Source: a virus
Virus record (IMG/VR): IMGVR_UViG_3300044972_000345
Location: 1-50,321 of that record
Direction: 5' to 3' (one strand)
Length of the DNA: 50,321 nucleotides
Position 1 is the stretch's first letter. Every line of letters starts with the position of its first letter. A program made the position numbers and the translations under genes. Below are positions 1-8,254 of this stretch, piece by piece. Below the pieces are notes generated by a model, which was given only the letters and a program-made list of their open reading frames with translations, did not search any database and had not been told where the DNA came from.

Positions 1-739
1 GAATAACACGTTGTGTAATTACACTTTCGTTAATATTACGGTTAGTCATTTCACCACTGTTAATATTTTGATTAACGTTGGCATTTTGATTAACGTTGGT
101 ATTGGTACTGACATTATTGTTGTTATTAGTCATTGTACCGCTATTGGTATTCTGATTAATGTTGGTCATTGTGCCGCTATTAATGTTAGTGTTGGTATTA
201 TTTGAAGTACTAGTACTAGTGTTAATGTTGCGATTAGTCATGTCCCCTGTATTAACATTATTGTTGGTATTTGTGCTAGTACTGACATTATTGTTATTAT
301 AAGTCATTGTGCCACTGTTAATGTTATTGTTGGTATTAACATTGTTAGATGTGCTGGTACTAATATTACGGTTAGTCATGTCACCTGTATTCACATTGTT
401 ATTGTTAAACGTTTGAGTACCGCTGTTAACGTTGTTGTTATTATTGTTATTTGTATAGGTAACTGAGCCACTCATAACATTATTATTGTTATTATTATTA
501 GTAACTGTGCCACTGTTAACGTTATTATTGTTATTAGTATTGGTTGTGCCACCACTTAATGCAGTATTATTGTTGGTAGTAACTGTGCCACTATTAACAT
601 TATTGGTGTTAATCGTGCTGGTGCTGGTAGTAGTGCTGTTGGTATCAACTAGACTTTTTGAATCGTAAACAGTCTGTGACAAGACAGTGGTACTCGATAG
701 TACCAACAACAACGTTGGCAATATGTGTTTAATATGCAT
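1..739 (-). CDS. Exported Asn/Thr-rich tandem-repeat protein (3' end beyond window)
   Basis: Reading leftwards from ATG at 739, the frame stays open to the window edge (about 246 codons). The first ~22 residues (MHIKHILPTLLLVLSSTTVLS) form a signal peptide. The rest is low-complexity Asn/Ser/Thr/Gly repeats of the kind NVNSGTMTNNNN alternating with STSTN and NVNTGDMTNRN. Such repeats suggest an extended beta-structured or adhesive surface protein; I recognise no family. A GGGAG ribosome site lies about 7 bases before the ATG and a late-promoter-like box at 765-772. The gene is cut by the window, so its C-terminus is unknown. Confidence 0.75.
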   Translation of the reverse strand, partial: MHIKHILPTLLLVLSSTTVLSQTVYDSKSLVDTNSTTTSTSTINTNNVNSGTVTTNNNTALSGGTTNTNNNNNVNSGTVTNNNNNNNVMSGSVTYTNNNNNNNVNSGTQTFNNNNVNTGDMTNRNISTSTSNNVNTNNNINSGTMTYNNNNVSTSTNTNNNVNTGDMTNRNINTSTSTSNNTNTNINSGTMTNINQNTNSGTMTNNNNNVSTNTNVNQNANVNQNINSGEMTNRNINESVITQRVI

Positions 740-748
740 GGTTCGCTC

Positions 749-784
749 CCGGCAATTCTATATGTATTTAAACTAGAAAGCCGG
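749..784 (-). promoter_or_regulatory. Late-promoter-like box inside an inverted repeat
   Basis: TTTAAATA (minus strand, 765-772) matches the T4 late box TATAAATA with one change. It lies in the loop of an imperfect inverted repeat whose outer arms are CCGGC/GCCGG and inner arms TTCTA/TAGAA. It would drive the repeat protein starting at 739, with a ~20-base leader carrying GGGAG. Confidence 0.45.
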
Positions 785-798
785 TGAATTAAACTACA

Positions 799-972
799 CT
801 ATTTTATATCAGTTATGTTTATCTCGTGCAAAGTTTGGTATACTTTTTGATATGCATCACTGATCAATTTTAAATCTGTTTCACTTAACGCATCATGATT
901 GACTTTGTGTTCAAATTTAATTAAGTCTTGCGCTAATTCTGTTTGTAGCGTTTTAATAACATTGTCAGTCAT
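799..972 (-). CDS. Small conserved-looking phage protein, 57 aa
   Basis: ATG at 972 overlaps the TGA of the upstream amidotransferase gene (ATGA), which argues for translational coupling. The 57-residue product starts MTDNVIKTLQTEL and is a charged, helical-looking cytosolic protein with no signal peptide or membrane segment. I do not recognise the family. Confidence 0.6.
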   Translation of the reverse strand: MTDNVIKTLQTELAQDLIKFEHKVNHDALSETDLKLISDAYQKVYQTLHEINITDIK

Positions 973-1616
973 GGTTGCTCCATTAACTTGTTAACGAACT
1001 CAAGTAGCAGAGTATTATGTCGTCTTTCGTGCCAATGCCCCGTCATTTGTTTATAACTATCGTACCAGAATTTTTGACTTTCTGGATGACACCCAATCAA
1101 CCCTATTCTGCCTTGTATAATGGCCATAGCATCACCATTGGCATATGCAGCTATTGTAGTAAACTTTGAGGTATCGCCCACTAATGCACAACCATCGTTA
1201 AAGAACATTTTATCAGCACAACCATTCCATGTTACTGATATAGCTTTAGTATGTGGCCTGCGAGTATCAGATGTGGGTTGTTTATAATACTGTACAGCAT
1301 CAACGCCGTCTAATAGATTTAAGTAATAGCTGCCTGCCCAATACGCACCCATACATATGCCAAGATATTTGCCACCTTTTTGCACAAACTCACTAACTAA
1401 GTCTGCACTATTTCTTAGTAAGTAATCGTATGCATCGGAGTTGCCGAATCCTCCGGGAAATGCAACCATGTCAACATCATCAAAAAATCCGTCTTCTAAC
1501 TCGTGTTTAGTAAAAATTTTAAAATTGTAATGACTGCTTAGTGATTTTATGATACCATTGCCCGACTGTACACTACACATCGGCTGGTGTAAGAACAGAG
1601 CAATGGTAGGTTTCAT
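969..1616 (-). CDS. Class I glutamine-amidotransferase-like protein (BPL_N type)
   Basis: A 215-residue protein starting MKPTIALFLH. It has the flavodoxin-like GATase-1 fold signature: MVAFPGGFGNSD near residue 50, then KYLGICMGAYWAG with the nucleophile-elbow Cys (GICMG), and a late CHPE with the His-x-Glu of the catalytic triad. This arrangement is typical of the BPL_N family, whose reaction is not well defined. I chose the start at 1616 because the upstream extension would overlap another small gene (1618-1761) and MKPTIALF is a normal beta-strand start. It lies in the same leftward operon as the racemase. Confidence 0.7.
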   Translation of the reverse strand: MKPTIALFLHQPMCSVQSGNGIIKSLSSHYNFKIFTKHELEDGFFDDVDMVAFPGGFGNSDAYDYLLRNSADLVSEFVQKGGKYLGICMGAYWAGSYYLNLLDGVDAVQYYKQPTSDTRRPHTKAISVTWNGCADKMFFNDGCALVGDTSKFTTIAAYANGDAMAIIQGRIGLIGCHPESQKFWYDSYKQMTGHWHERRHNTLLLEFVNKLMEQP

Positions 1617-1617
1617 A

Positions 1618-1761
1618 CTACTTGGTAAGTATTTTAAACAATGCAAGTTCCCTTGCATCTTCCTTTGCACTTAATGCAATTTCTGCTGCACTTGGCGTCC
1701 ATGCTGATACACAGGCCGATGCAAATACTGCAACGACAAATATAAATGATGTTAGTTTCAT
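1618..1761 (-). CDS. Small exported protein, 47 aa
   Basis: ATG at 1761 is preceded by AAAGGA at proper spacing. The product begins MKLTSFIFVVAVFASACVSA, a signal peptide with a possible lipobox-like ASAC or a signal peptidase I site after VSA. About 27 mature residues remain, helical and rich in Ala/Glu/Lys. It is tightly packed between the racemase (stop at 1763) and the amidotransferase start (1616). Function unknown. Confidence 0.6.
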   Translation of the reverse strand: MKLTSFIFVVAVFASACVSAWTPSAAEIALSAKEDARELALFKILTK

Positions 1762-1762
1762 G

Positions 1763-2470
1763 TTAAGTTCCTTTGTTAAATTGTTTAATAGCAGATTTGA
1801 CTAAACTGTCAATGCTGTTTATTATTGGAGTGTCATGTACTGTATCTTCTCTTACACTCAATGGTATTTCAGTACAACCCAATACCACTGCTTTTGCTCC
1901 CCTTGCAATAAGACTATGAATAACTGTTATAAACATGTCATGTGCTTGTTCAATTTGATTGGCTTTGATTAGATCAATTGCAGGTTGCACTAATGTATCC
2001 ATCTCTAGTTTAGTGGGCACAATACATTCCCACCCCAGTTTGTTTAGACGATACTGATACAATCCCAACTCAACGGTTGCCTGTGTGCCCATGACTCCAA
2101 TTTTAGAATCAATTACGTTTACATCTCGCAGTGCATCTGCAACACTGTCAACAATGTGTACAATTCTTGCATGCCATGATGCTTGTTTTTCCATTTCATT
2201 GAACCAAAGATGTGCGGTGTTACAGGGTATAACAATTAGATTGCATCCTGCTGACACTAATCCTTGTATACCTGACAATAAGTAAGGTAATGGTTTGTTG
2301 TCACCATTACGCATACTGGTACTACGATCTGGAACTGTGTTGTCGCTCCATAGGATTGTGGGGATATGGTCTTGGTCTCGCTTTGCAGGAGTCTGAGCAA
2401 TCAAGCGTACCATGAACTCGGCACTTGCGGCAGGGCCCATTCCGCCCAGTACTCCTAATCGTTTGATCAT
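1763..2470 (-). CDS. Aspartate/glutamate racemase family protein
   Basis: A 235-residue protein starting MIKRLGVLGGMGPAASAEF, the N-terminus of the PLP-independent Asp/Glu/hydantoin racemase family. The two catalytic Cys appear as VIPCNTAH (about residue 80) and VLGCTEIPL (about residue 193). It should interconvert L- and D-aspartate or glutamate in the cytosol. ATG at 2470 overlaps the TGA of a 19-residue gene (ATGA). It lies downstream of a dicarboxylate/amino-acid symporter and a binding protein, so a role in amino-acid use after uptake is a natural inference. D-amino-acid supply or wall remodelling is also possible. Confidence 0.88.
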   Translation of the reverse strand: MIKRLGVLGGMGPAASAEFMVRLIAQTPAKRDQDHIPTILWSDNTVPDRSTSMRNGDNKPLPYLLSGIQGLVSAGCNLIVIPCNTAHLWFNEMEKQASWHARIVHIVDSVADALRDVNVIDSKIGVMGTQATVELGLYQYRLNKLGWECIVPTKLEMDTLVQPAIDLIKANQIEQAHDMFITVIHSLIARGAKAVVLGCTEIPLSVREDTVHDTPIINSIDSLVKSAIKQFNKGT

Positions 2471-2526
2471 AGTGCAACCAATATGATTATTAAAATACCA
2501 ATAGCTATAACGGCAGGCAATCTCAT
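2467..2526 (-). CDS. 19-residue membrane micropeptide
   Basis: MRLPAVIAIGILIIILVAL is a single transmembrane segment. Its ATG overlaps the stop of the holin gene (ATGA at 2523-2526) and its TGA overlaps the racemase ATG. Double 4-base overlaps on both sides suggest a translated coupling peptide. Lying next to the holin it could modulate lysis timing, but that is speculation. Confidence 0.45.
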   Translation of the reverse strand: MRLPAVIAIGILIIILVAL

Positions 2527-3125
2527 TTTTTAAACAACAATGCCGAAGCAATGATTAATGCTGTTTGTGCAGCCTCTACATCAGTGGGTTGTTCTTTCCA
2601 ACCCACACTAATTTGTCCAATGAATACACCGGGTTCTGCGGGAACACTGATACGGCACATGTAGTTTACGCCGTTGTCTTTGTAAGTAAATCCAATAAGA
2701 CTTTGTGGCTTGAGGTATGGACTGCAAGGAATCTTACCAGACATTAGGCCAATGACATCAGTGTTGTTGTCATAGTTTTTGCTAAACAATCCAACGTCTA
2801 ATCCATTGTGTTCTTTAATCTTCCCACCATTGCGTGTGGCCAAGAACACTATTTTTCTTGTGTTTATCAGTGTGTTAACTTCCATAATAGACACTAGTTC
2901 TATGTCTGTATTTTTTATTAGAAAGTTGTATGCTTCTTCATACTTGCCATTCATCTTGGGCATGGCTTGTTGAGCACGATAACTTGCCATGAAGTTATCT
3001 TTCTCAGAGTATACAATCCAGCCTCCAAAGGTAAGCAGGCAAAGGAAAACAACAGTAAATAGGCGAAATGGACTTTCGCCTATGAACTTTAGTAGTTCAA
3101 GTAGAAACTCTTTCAGCTTGTCCAT
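2523..3125 (-). CDS. t: T4-type holin (gp t-like)
   Basis: A 200-residue protein with an N-terminal cytosolic helix, one transmembrane segment at about residues 20-40 (FRLFTVVFLCLLTFGGWIVY) and a ~150-residue periplasmic domain. The topology, length (T4 holin has 218) and C-terminal pattern (NYMCRISVPAEPGVFIGQISVGW followed by a helix ending in AQTALIIASALL) resemble the T4 holin segment YMYSCPYFNLDNIYAGTITMYW. T4 holin forms the membrane lesion that releases endolysin and senses superinfection through its periplasmic domain. The gene sits between a symporter and a racemase, away from obvious lysis genes, and overlaps the symporter by 29 bases. Confidence 0.65.
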   Translation of the reverse strand: MDKLKEFLLELLKFIGESPFRLFTVVFLCLLTFGGWIVYSEKDNFMASYRAQQAMPKMNGKYEEAYNFLIKNTDIELVSIMEVNTLINTRKIVFLATRNGGKIKEHNGLDVGLFSKNYDNNTDVIGLMSGKIPCSPYLKPQSLIGFTYKDNGVNYMCRISVPAEPGVFIGQISVGWKEQPTDVEAAQTALIIASALLFKK

Positions 3126-4383
3126 CTGTTACTTCCTTGTCGCATACGAATGCTGTGACTGCTACATTCCCGTGTACATGGCTTGCAGTACGAATCATAT
3201 CCATCAATGGATCAACAGCGATTAATAATACTAATACAGCTTCGCTTGGAAGTTTTAACAAGTCACAAACAACTGCCACTGTGGCTACTGTGAGAATACC
3301 TGTTGTGCCTGCTGATGCTAGACCAGCAAGGATACTGCCAAATAACACAACCAACAAACCAGTTACTCCCATAGGTGCACCGTATATGTTGGCAATAAAC
3401 ACTGTGGCAATTGCGTAATAAACAATACTGCCAATGCGGTTAACTGTGAAACTTAGTGGTACAGTTAGTTCTACACCAGTTCTATCAAATTTTAATTTGT
3501 GTAGTGATTCTTGTGCGTATGGGATACATGCTAAACTACTGCGCGAACTAACAGCAACAATCAATGTTTCTTTGGTTTCTTTAATAACAGTCATTAGGCT
3601 CAGGCCTGAACGTTGCCAAATAACAATAGTACCAGCAATAATAACCAGTAAGCCGCCAACGGCCTGTTGCATGATAAACTCAACCATGGTCAAGAAAATG
3701 CCAACACCAACTTTGCCAACCTGACTACTGATCATTGCCAACAATGCAAACGGTAGAAAGTAGTTTAAGAATTTAAAAATACTGATACTGGCCTGCTGAA
3801 CACTTTTCAACACATCAACCAGCATTTCCTGTCCTGTACTCTTAATGTTACCTAACGCAACACCAAATATCAAACAGAAGATAACAATCTTCAAACTTTC
3901 GCCAGCTGCCAGTGTATTAAAGATATTTTCCGGAATAAACTTTTGCGCCATCAGCATTGGATCAACATGTGCTGCTTTGGGCATAGGTTCTACTAACGTG
4001 ATATTGAGATCACTGCCAGATTCTTTATCGTTAACAATTGCACCAAGTTGTGCTTGTTTTGCAGGAGTCATTTCGCTGCCAGTCAGTGCAACAGTACCAA
4101 CACCAATTACTGCCGCAATGAACATGCTGCCAACAAAGCCAATGATGATTTTACGTATCATTGAAGCACTGCCTTCTTTTTGCAGTAGACTAATAACACC
4201 AACTAAAATAGTTGCTAACAAGAACGGTATCACAACGACTTTAAGCAAGCTGATGTAAATACCCCCAACACTTTCAAAGTTCATACTTGCGGCAGGTGCA
4301 TATACTCCTGCCAACACTCCGATTATGATTGACCCTAAGATAGTCCACGGACTAGATAAGAAGTTTTTTAAATTAAATTTCAT
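3097..4383 (-). CDS. Dicarboxylate/amino-acid:cation symporter (DAACS family)
   Basis: A 428-residue polytopic membrane protein with at least eight hydrophobic stretches. Family signatures are visible: a serine-rich re-entrant loop (VAVSSRSSLACIP, compare SSSSAATLP in GltP/GltPh), a second loop around SAGTTG, and DPLMDMIRTASHVHGNVAV near the C-terminus, equivalent to the DMGRTxxNVxGD substrate and Na+ site. It should carry glutamate, aspartate or C4-dicarboxylates with Na+ or H+. Length is normal for the family, so it is probably functional. Transporters of this family are unusual in phages. It lies directly after a periplasmic amino-acid binding protein gene. Confidence 0.9.
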   Translation of the reverse strand: MKFNLKNFLSSPWTILGSIIIGVLAGVYAPAASMNFESVGGIYISLLKVVVIPFLLATILVGVISLLQKEGSASMIRKIIIGFVGSMFIAAVIGVGTVALTGSEMTPAKQAQLGAIVNDKESGSDLNITLVEPMPKAAHVDPMLMAQKFIPENIFNTLAAGESLKIVIFCLIFGVALGNIKSTGQEMLVDVLKSVQQASISIFKFLNYFLPFALLAMISSQVGKVGVGIFLTMVEFIMQQAVGGLLVIIAGTIVIWQRSGLSLMTVIKETKETLIVAVSSRSSLACIPYAQESLHKLKFDRTGVELTVPLSFTVNRIGSIVYYAIATVFIANIYGAPMGVTGLLVVLFGSILAGLASAGTTGILTVATVAVVCDLLKLPSEAVLVLLIAVDPLMDMIRTASHVHGNVAVTAFVCDKEVTDGQAERVST

Positions 4384-4395
4384 TTTGTTTCCTAA

Positions 4396-5235
4396 TTATT
4401 TCTTTACAGGAGCTGGAGTCTTTTTCTCAGCTTTGTATCGATCCATTAATTTCTTTGTGTCAATGTTGCTGTACTCATTCTTAATGACATAGTTAACTAT
4501 GCTGAGAAGTTGCGGTGAGTTGGCATTCACAGCTACAGCAATGTTATCAATAGAGTCGGAGATAGTCACTGTTTTGGTAGTGATTGCTGCTTCGGGCTTT
4601 TCAAAACTGATTTTCTTAATTTCAAACTCATCTCTATATCCAGCGGCAATTGCACCGTTGGTTACATTATTGATAATTGTGTCCCAACTATCTTCCGGAG
4701 TATACACAGCTTTGGGGAAATTTGCACGGGCAAATGTATCATAACTGCTGTTCTTAATAAATGATATTTTACCATTAAATGTTCTAAGCACTTCGTACAC
4801 TTCTCGGCCTTGCGAGTTTTGACTCAGCCAAAGACGATTAATAATCATTGCTTGTTTGAGTTTGATGTAGGGATCACTAAAACGAACTGTGAGTAATCTT
4901 GGGCCTGTGATTGATAGTTTGCTAACAGCAATGTCTGCACGACCGTCACGAATTTGTTCTACAACTTCAGCAAAACTTTCTGCGTCTCGTCTAAACTGTA
5001 CAGGGACTCCGATAACTGCACCAATGCGGCGTGCAATTTCAACGTCAAGTCCTCGAATGTCGTCACCTTCGCCACTGAAGAATGGAGGAACGTCTTTTTT
5101 AGTCATAGCAATGATTAAGACGTTTTTCTTCTTAATTGCGGCAATGTCGGGCGGAAGAGGTATTGTTGAAGTGGGTAGTTGTGCGTACACAACTGACGAG
5201 AACAAGACCAAGAGGGTTATTAGTAGTTTTTTCAT
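4396..5235 (-). CDS. Periplasmic amino-acid-binding protein (SBP family 3)
   Basis: A 279-residue exported protein. The signal peptide MKKLLITLLVLFSSVVYA is followed by a bilobed family-3 solute-binding domain. FFSGEGDDIRGLDVEIARRIGAVIGV and DGRADIAVSKLSITGPRLLTVRFSDPY match the usual GFDVDLAxxIA and DxxxAxxxxTxxRxxxVxFSxPY signatures, with the ligand-carboxylate Arg in the second. A Lys/Pro-rich tail follows. It likely captures polar amino acids. Binding proteins of this class normally feed ABC transporters, so pairing with a DAACS symporter is odd. A perfect late box sits 5 bases before the ATG. Confidence 0.88.
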   Translation of the reverse strand: MKKLLITLLVLFSSVVYAQLPTSTIPLPPDIAAIKKKNVLIIAMTKKDVPPFFSGEGDDIRGLDVEIARRIGAVIGVPVQFRRDAESFAEVVEQIRDGRADIAVSKLSITGPRLLTVRFSDPYIKLKQAMIINRLWLSQNSQGREVYEVLRTFNGKISFIKNSSYDTFARANFPKAVYTPEDSWDTIINNVTNGAIAAGYRDEFEIKKISFEKPEAAITTKTVTISDSIDNIAVAVNANSPQLLSIVNYVIKNEYSNIDTKKLMDRYKAEKKTPAPVKK

Positions 5236-5240
5236 AATAG

Positions 5241-5248
5241 TATTTATA
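5241..5248 (-). promoter_or_regulatory. T4-type late promoter, leaderless geometry
   Basis: Perfect TATAAATA followed by CTATT and then ATG at 5235. In T4 the start site lies about 6-7 bases after the box, so the transcript would begin at or next to the ATG. A 13-base sequence GTAGTTTAATTCA at 5258-5270 recurs upstream of the repeat-protein gene (785-797). Confidence 0.7.
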
Positions 5249-5291
5249 CTATAGAAATGAATTAAACTACTACATTATTGCACTAAGATTA

Positions 5292-7025
5292 CTAAATGCC
5301 CTTGGAAAGAGAAGTTTTAATGCCGGCCAGCTTGCGTAATCGACCTATATCCTTGTCACTGGACTCTTCCTCCATATCTGCACGGCGAACATCGTGCGGA
5401 TTGGCAGCTGGTGTCTGATCCTGCCACTCTGCTCCGTCTAGTGTAGAGACTTGAGGTTTAACATATGCAGCTTGTACAGGATTAGCAGCGGCAGTAGCTG
5501 TAGTAGCGGGAGCTTTTGATTTTTTTGGTGCCGCAACATTAACCGGCTCTACTCTACCAGTAGTAGACGGGTTAACTGGAGTCTTGTCAGCGACTTTCTC
5601 CTTACCAAACTCTCTATCCCATTCTACACCACATAACTCTTTCATTAATTTTTCCATCTCAATGATATTACGTTGGGCATTATCAGTGTGATATGATCTT
5701 AATGAGATTAAAGGTTTGCCAGAGTTTACATCTTTAATTGTAATTTTGGCAGTATTGTCGCCAATTGTTGCAAATGCTTCTAAATTGATATCTTTGCTTA
5801 ATATTTTTTCAAACAGCAGATTGGTGTTCAGCACATGAACTTTATTTGCACCAATCAATTGCACTAGTCGAACTTTGGGATCATTACTGGCCGCAAAAAA
5901 ATGTATTGCAGATGCAATGTTGTGTACAAAATTGGCCTCTGCTTTGGGGCCTGATAATTTCTCGTTCAACATGTCTGCAATGTCTGGGAATATTGCCTTG
6001 GCACCGCGTATACTGTCATCTGATAAATTAGAACCTTTGACAACTTTGTTCCATTTATCTTGTAAACTACTGACATCTACGTTAAACGGCTTTAGCAATC
6101 CAATCATTTTGTCGAATGTCTTGCCGCTGACTTGCCCGAACTGCTTTACACTACTACCTGCCTTCAAACTAATAGGTAATCGTTCTTTGATTGGTTTACC
6201 TTCTTCATTTTTGCTAGTAATAAAAACATCTGTCTTTTTAACCAAACCAGTGATGGGATCTGCTTTCTGATCGGTCATTCCGTCTGAAACTATTTCTATT
6301 TCATCTGCTTTTCTATTTAGATAAATTGCTTCAGCATATTTGGTGCCGTAGCGGCCGTTTACAAAACTAACAGACGATCCAACTATAGTGTCGTTAATCT
6401 TTTTAAAATTATTAGGATCTTTAAGAGCACGGGCTGCTTGTGCTTTGATTCGCATTCTAAATTTGATAGTATCGATAGCACCGCCAATGTCTGCACTCTG
6501 CTCACTCCATACCATACCAGTTACTTCTGTACTTTGAGTACCTTGGTTTAGAACTTCCCATACATTTTCTTCAGTAATATCTGTAATGCCGTCACGAGTT
6601 CTTGCTAATAGTTTAGCGTATAATGCTGCCCCTAGTACACCTTCAGAAATGTCGCCTAAGTTAACTTTACTGTTTTTAGCTTCGCCTTCAGCACCGCCAG
6701 TCGAAGATCCTGAATGATTTAACGCAGACCCGATACCTTTTGCGGCACCGGAGATTTTTAAAATTTGACCAGATTTTGTCTTGACAAACAAGTATTCGCC
6801 CGAATCTTTACCAAACGGAACTAAAATCTTTTTGCCCGGCTCACGTGGGCCAACTTTTTCTAAATACTCGTCGGGTGCAATAGTAGCATAGACTGCTTCA
6901 ATCGCTGCTAATAATTTTTGTCCGGCTTTACCGTCACTAATAGTGAAAAACGTACCGTTGCCGTAATTCCACCAACTAGCTTCGTTTAATATTTTTGCTT
7001 CTAGGATGAACTCGTTAAATCTCAT
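5292..7025 (-). CDS. Capsid-targeted protein, putative PD-(D/E)XK-like nuclease
   Basis: A 577-residue protein starting MRFNEFILEAKIL, almost the T4 internal-protein capsid-targeting signal (MKTYQEFIAEA). Cleavage would fall after Glu9 (I-L-E). The middle contains KTDVFITSK about residues 268-276 followed by LPISLKAGSSVKQFGQVSG near 287-305. Asp then hydrophobic-S-L-K resembles motifs II/III of PD-(D/E)XK restriction-like nucleases (D...xLK), so a packaged, injected DNase is plausible but inferred. The C-terminus is a Pro/Ala-rich linker ending in SSDKDIGRLRKLAGI, a tail similar to that of the protein at 29401-30330. A variant late box lies 7 bases before ATG. Confidence 0.7.
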   Translation of the reverse strand: MRFNEFILEAKILNEASWWNYGNGTFFTISDGKAGQKLLAAIEAVYATIAPDEYLEKVGPREPGKKILVPFGKDSGEYLFVKTKSGQILKISGAAKGIGSALNHSGSSTGGAEGEAKNSKVNLGDISEGVLGAALYAKLLARTRDGITDITEENVWEVLNQGTQSTEVTGMVWSEQSADIGGAIDTIKFRMRIKAQAARALKDPNNFKKINDTIVGSSVSFVNGRYGTKYAEAIYLNRKADEIEIVSDGMTDQKADPITGLVKKTDVFITSKNEEGKPIKERLPISLKAGSSVKQFGQVSGKTFDKMIGLLKPFNVDVSSLQDKWNKVVKGSNLSDDSIRGAKAIFPDIADMLNEKLSGPKAEANFVHNIASAIHFFAASNDPKVRLVQLIGANKVHVLNTNLLFEKILSKDINLEAFATIGDNTAKITIKDVNSGKPLISLRSYHTDNAQRNIIEMEKLMKELCGVEWDREFGKEKVADKTPVNPSTTGRVEPVNVAAPKKSKAPATTATAAANPVQAAYVKPQVSTLDGAEWQDQTPAANPHDVRRADMEEESSDKDIGRLRKLAGIKTSLSKGI

Positions 7026-7032
7026 AGTTTAG

Positions 7033-7040
7033 TATTTAGC
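7033..7040 (-). promoter_or_regulatory. Late promoter variant, leaderless geometry
   Basis: GCTAAATA then CTAAACT (7 bases) then ATG at 7025. The box overlaps the stop region of the upstream bilin reductase gene, so the capsid-targeted protein gets its own late transcript. Confidence 0.55.
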
Positions 7041-7719
7041 GAATCTCAGGAAACAAACATTCCTGGATGAAAACTTGTACATCTTCTTCACTAAGTCCTA
7101 AACTAACCATAACTTTGGGTGTATGTGGATTTTGCTTTTGATTTTCACAATAATAGTTCTGTGCTTCTGCTGTATTATTGGCTGTTTTGCTTGTTTCATC
7201 CACAGTTTCTAGGTAATGATTAACTAGAGTATGTGCCAAATTTGTGATTTGCGTTAATTCAGTTTCGTCGCTAACATTGCCTGCTGCCACCATATGTTCA
7301 CTGAAAATACGCTCTGCCCACTCTGGTAACTTACGTTTTTTGTTCCAGTCATACTGAGCAACTTCTTCACCAAAGTATTCAATCATTGGATGTTCCGCAT
7401 CTCCGGCTGGGCTGTAGTCGATGAAACAACCAGTAATCTTATTCTTACCAGCAATTACATCAAATCCAAAGATTGGAGCAGGATTATGTGTATGTGGAAA
7501 GATACAGCAATGCATCATCCAAAGCCCTTTTGTTTCACGTGCATCTACGACATCGATATGTGCCCTGCGATAACGACTGCTCATCCAGACTTTGTTTATC
7601 CAACCAGGTTGATTAAATCGATCCATTCCAGGTTCGTTGATAATGCTACCTGTTGCATAAAATTGTTGTTCGAGATACTGCTCAATTTTAATTAACGTAT
7701 CCCAGACGTTACTCTCCAT
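7036..7719 (-). CDS. pcyX: Ferredoxin-dependent bilin reductase (PcyA/PcyX/PebS family)
   Basis: A 227-residue protein. The core WMMHCCIFPHTHNPAP followed by IFGFDVIAGKNKITGCFIDYSP matches the FDBR signature (LHxxMFP...PIFGADIVAG...xxDLSP). It includes the conserved Asp in IFGFD (equivalent to PcyA Asp105) and a His in MMHC (compare His88). FDBRs reduce biliverdin with electrons from ferredoxin. Oceanic-phage members include PebS, which makes phycoerythrobilin, and PcyX. The start overlaps the heme oxygenase stop by 11 bases, so substrate and product enzymes are translationally linked. The PcyX assignment rests on memory of phage FDBRs from non-cyanobacterial hosts; the exact bilin product cannot be read from sequence. 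Confidence 0.8.
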   Translation of the reverse strand: MESNVWDTLIKIEQYLEQQFYATGSIINEPGMDRFNQPGWINKVWMSSRYRRAHIDVVDARETKGLWMMHCCIFPHTHNPAPIFGFDVIAGKNKITGCFIDYSPAGDAEHPMIEYFGEEVAQYDWNKKRKLPEWAERIFSEHMVAAGNVSDETELTQITNLAHTLVNHYLETVDETSKTANNTAEAQNYYCENQKQNPHTPKVMVSLGLSEEDVQVFIQECLFPEIR

Positions 7720-8254
7720 GGTAGAGATCTCGCATCATCTTGATGGCGTATTCAAACGCTACACAAGCTTCGTCCCCGAGGTCATCTGTAAGTTCTGCAC
7801 GGATGGCTGTTTTCATAGCATCTGCATTTTCAAACTCATAGAATTTACCACTGCTAATGTGTGCTACTTGTTTCTTAATGATCTGTCCACCAAATAAATC
7901 ACCCATGTGGCGACAATACAAATGTGCCTTAATCAGGTGTTTACGTTCTGGATCATTACCTAATTTATGCAAGTAGGCTTGGTACTCCAGTGTTGCAGGA
8001 GTTAAGTAATAATAATCGCAGTCGTCTAACTCTGTGAAGTCTGCATAAATTGCCTTTAGTCTTGGCAAGTCATGCATAAAAGCAAAGAACCCTTGGCGTT
8101 TGTTGTACCACTCGATAGGATCATAAATTGCTAACAAGTTATACAGATAGTTTCTGTAGTCTGCTTTTTCAATTTTGCCGCTAAGTAACATCTTAGCGAA
8201 GGTTGTAGTTTCTGCCTCGTGGTGCAGATCCTTGGTAATTTCTCGTAAGCTCAT
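7709..8254 (-). CDS. ho: Heme oxygenase (biliverdin-producing)
   Basis: A 181-residue all-helical protein starting MSLREITKDLHHEAE. The first motif carries the proximal heme-ligand His (T/K-x-LH-x-x-AE). The distal-helix signature appears as HMGDLFGGQII (compare GDLSGGQ). It opens heme to biliverdin IX-alpha, CO and iron using ferredoxin electrons. It is shorter than plant-type enzymes (about 230 aa), as is common for phage and bacterial forms. ATG overlaps the clpS stop (ATGA), and the bilin reductase follows directly. Confidence 0.9.
   Translation of the reverse strand: MSLREITKDLHHEAETTTFAKMLLSGKIEKADYRNYLYNLLAIYDPIEWYNKRQGFFAFMHDLPRLKAIYADFTELDDCDYYYLTPATLEYQAYLHKLGNDPERKHLIKAHLYCRHMGDLFGGQIIKKQVAHISSGKFYEFENADAMKTAIRAELTDDLGDEACVAFEYAIKMMRDLYHGE

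Noticed and set aside
1-700. Tandem repeats that could suggest a CRISPR array
   Set aside because: The repeats are irregular, in one open reading frame, and translate to Asn/Thr modules after a signal peptide; there are no uniform repeats with unique spacers.
3845-4258. Plus-strand frame opposite the symporter gene
   Set aside because: The minus-strand symporter has full family motifs; the plus frame is compositional shadow only.
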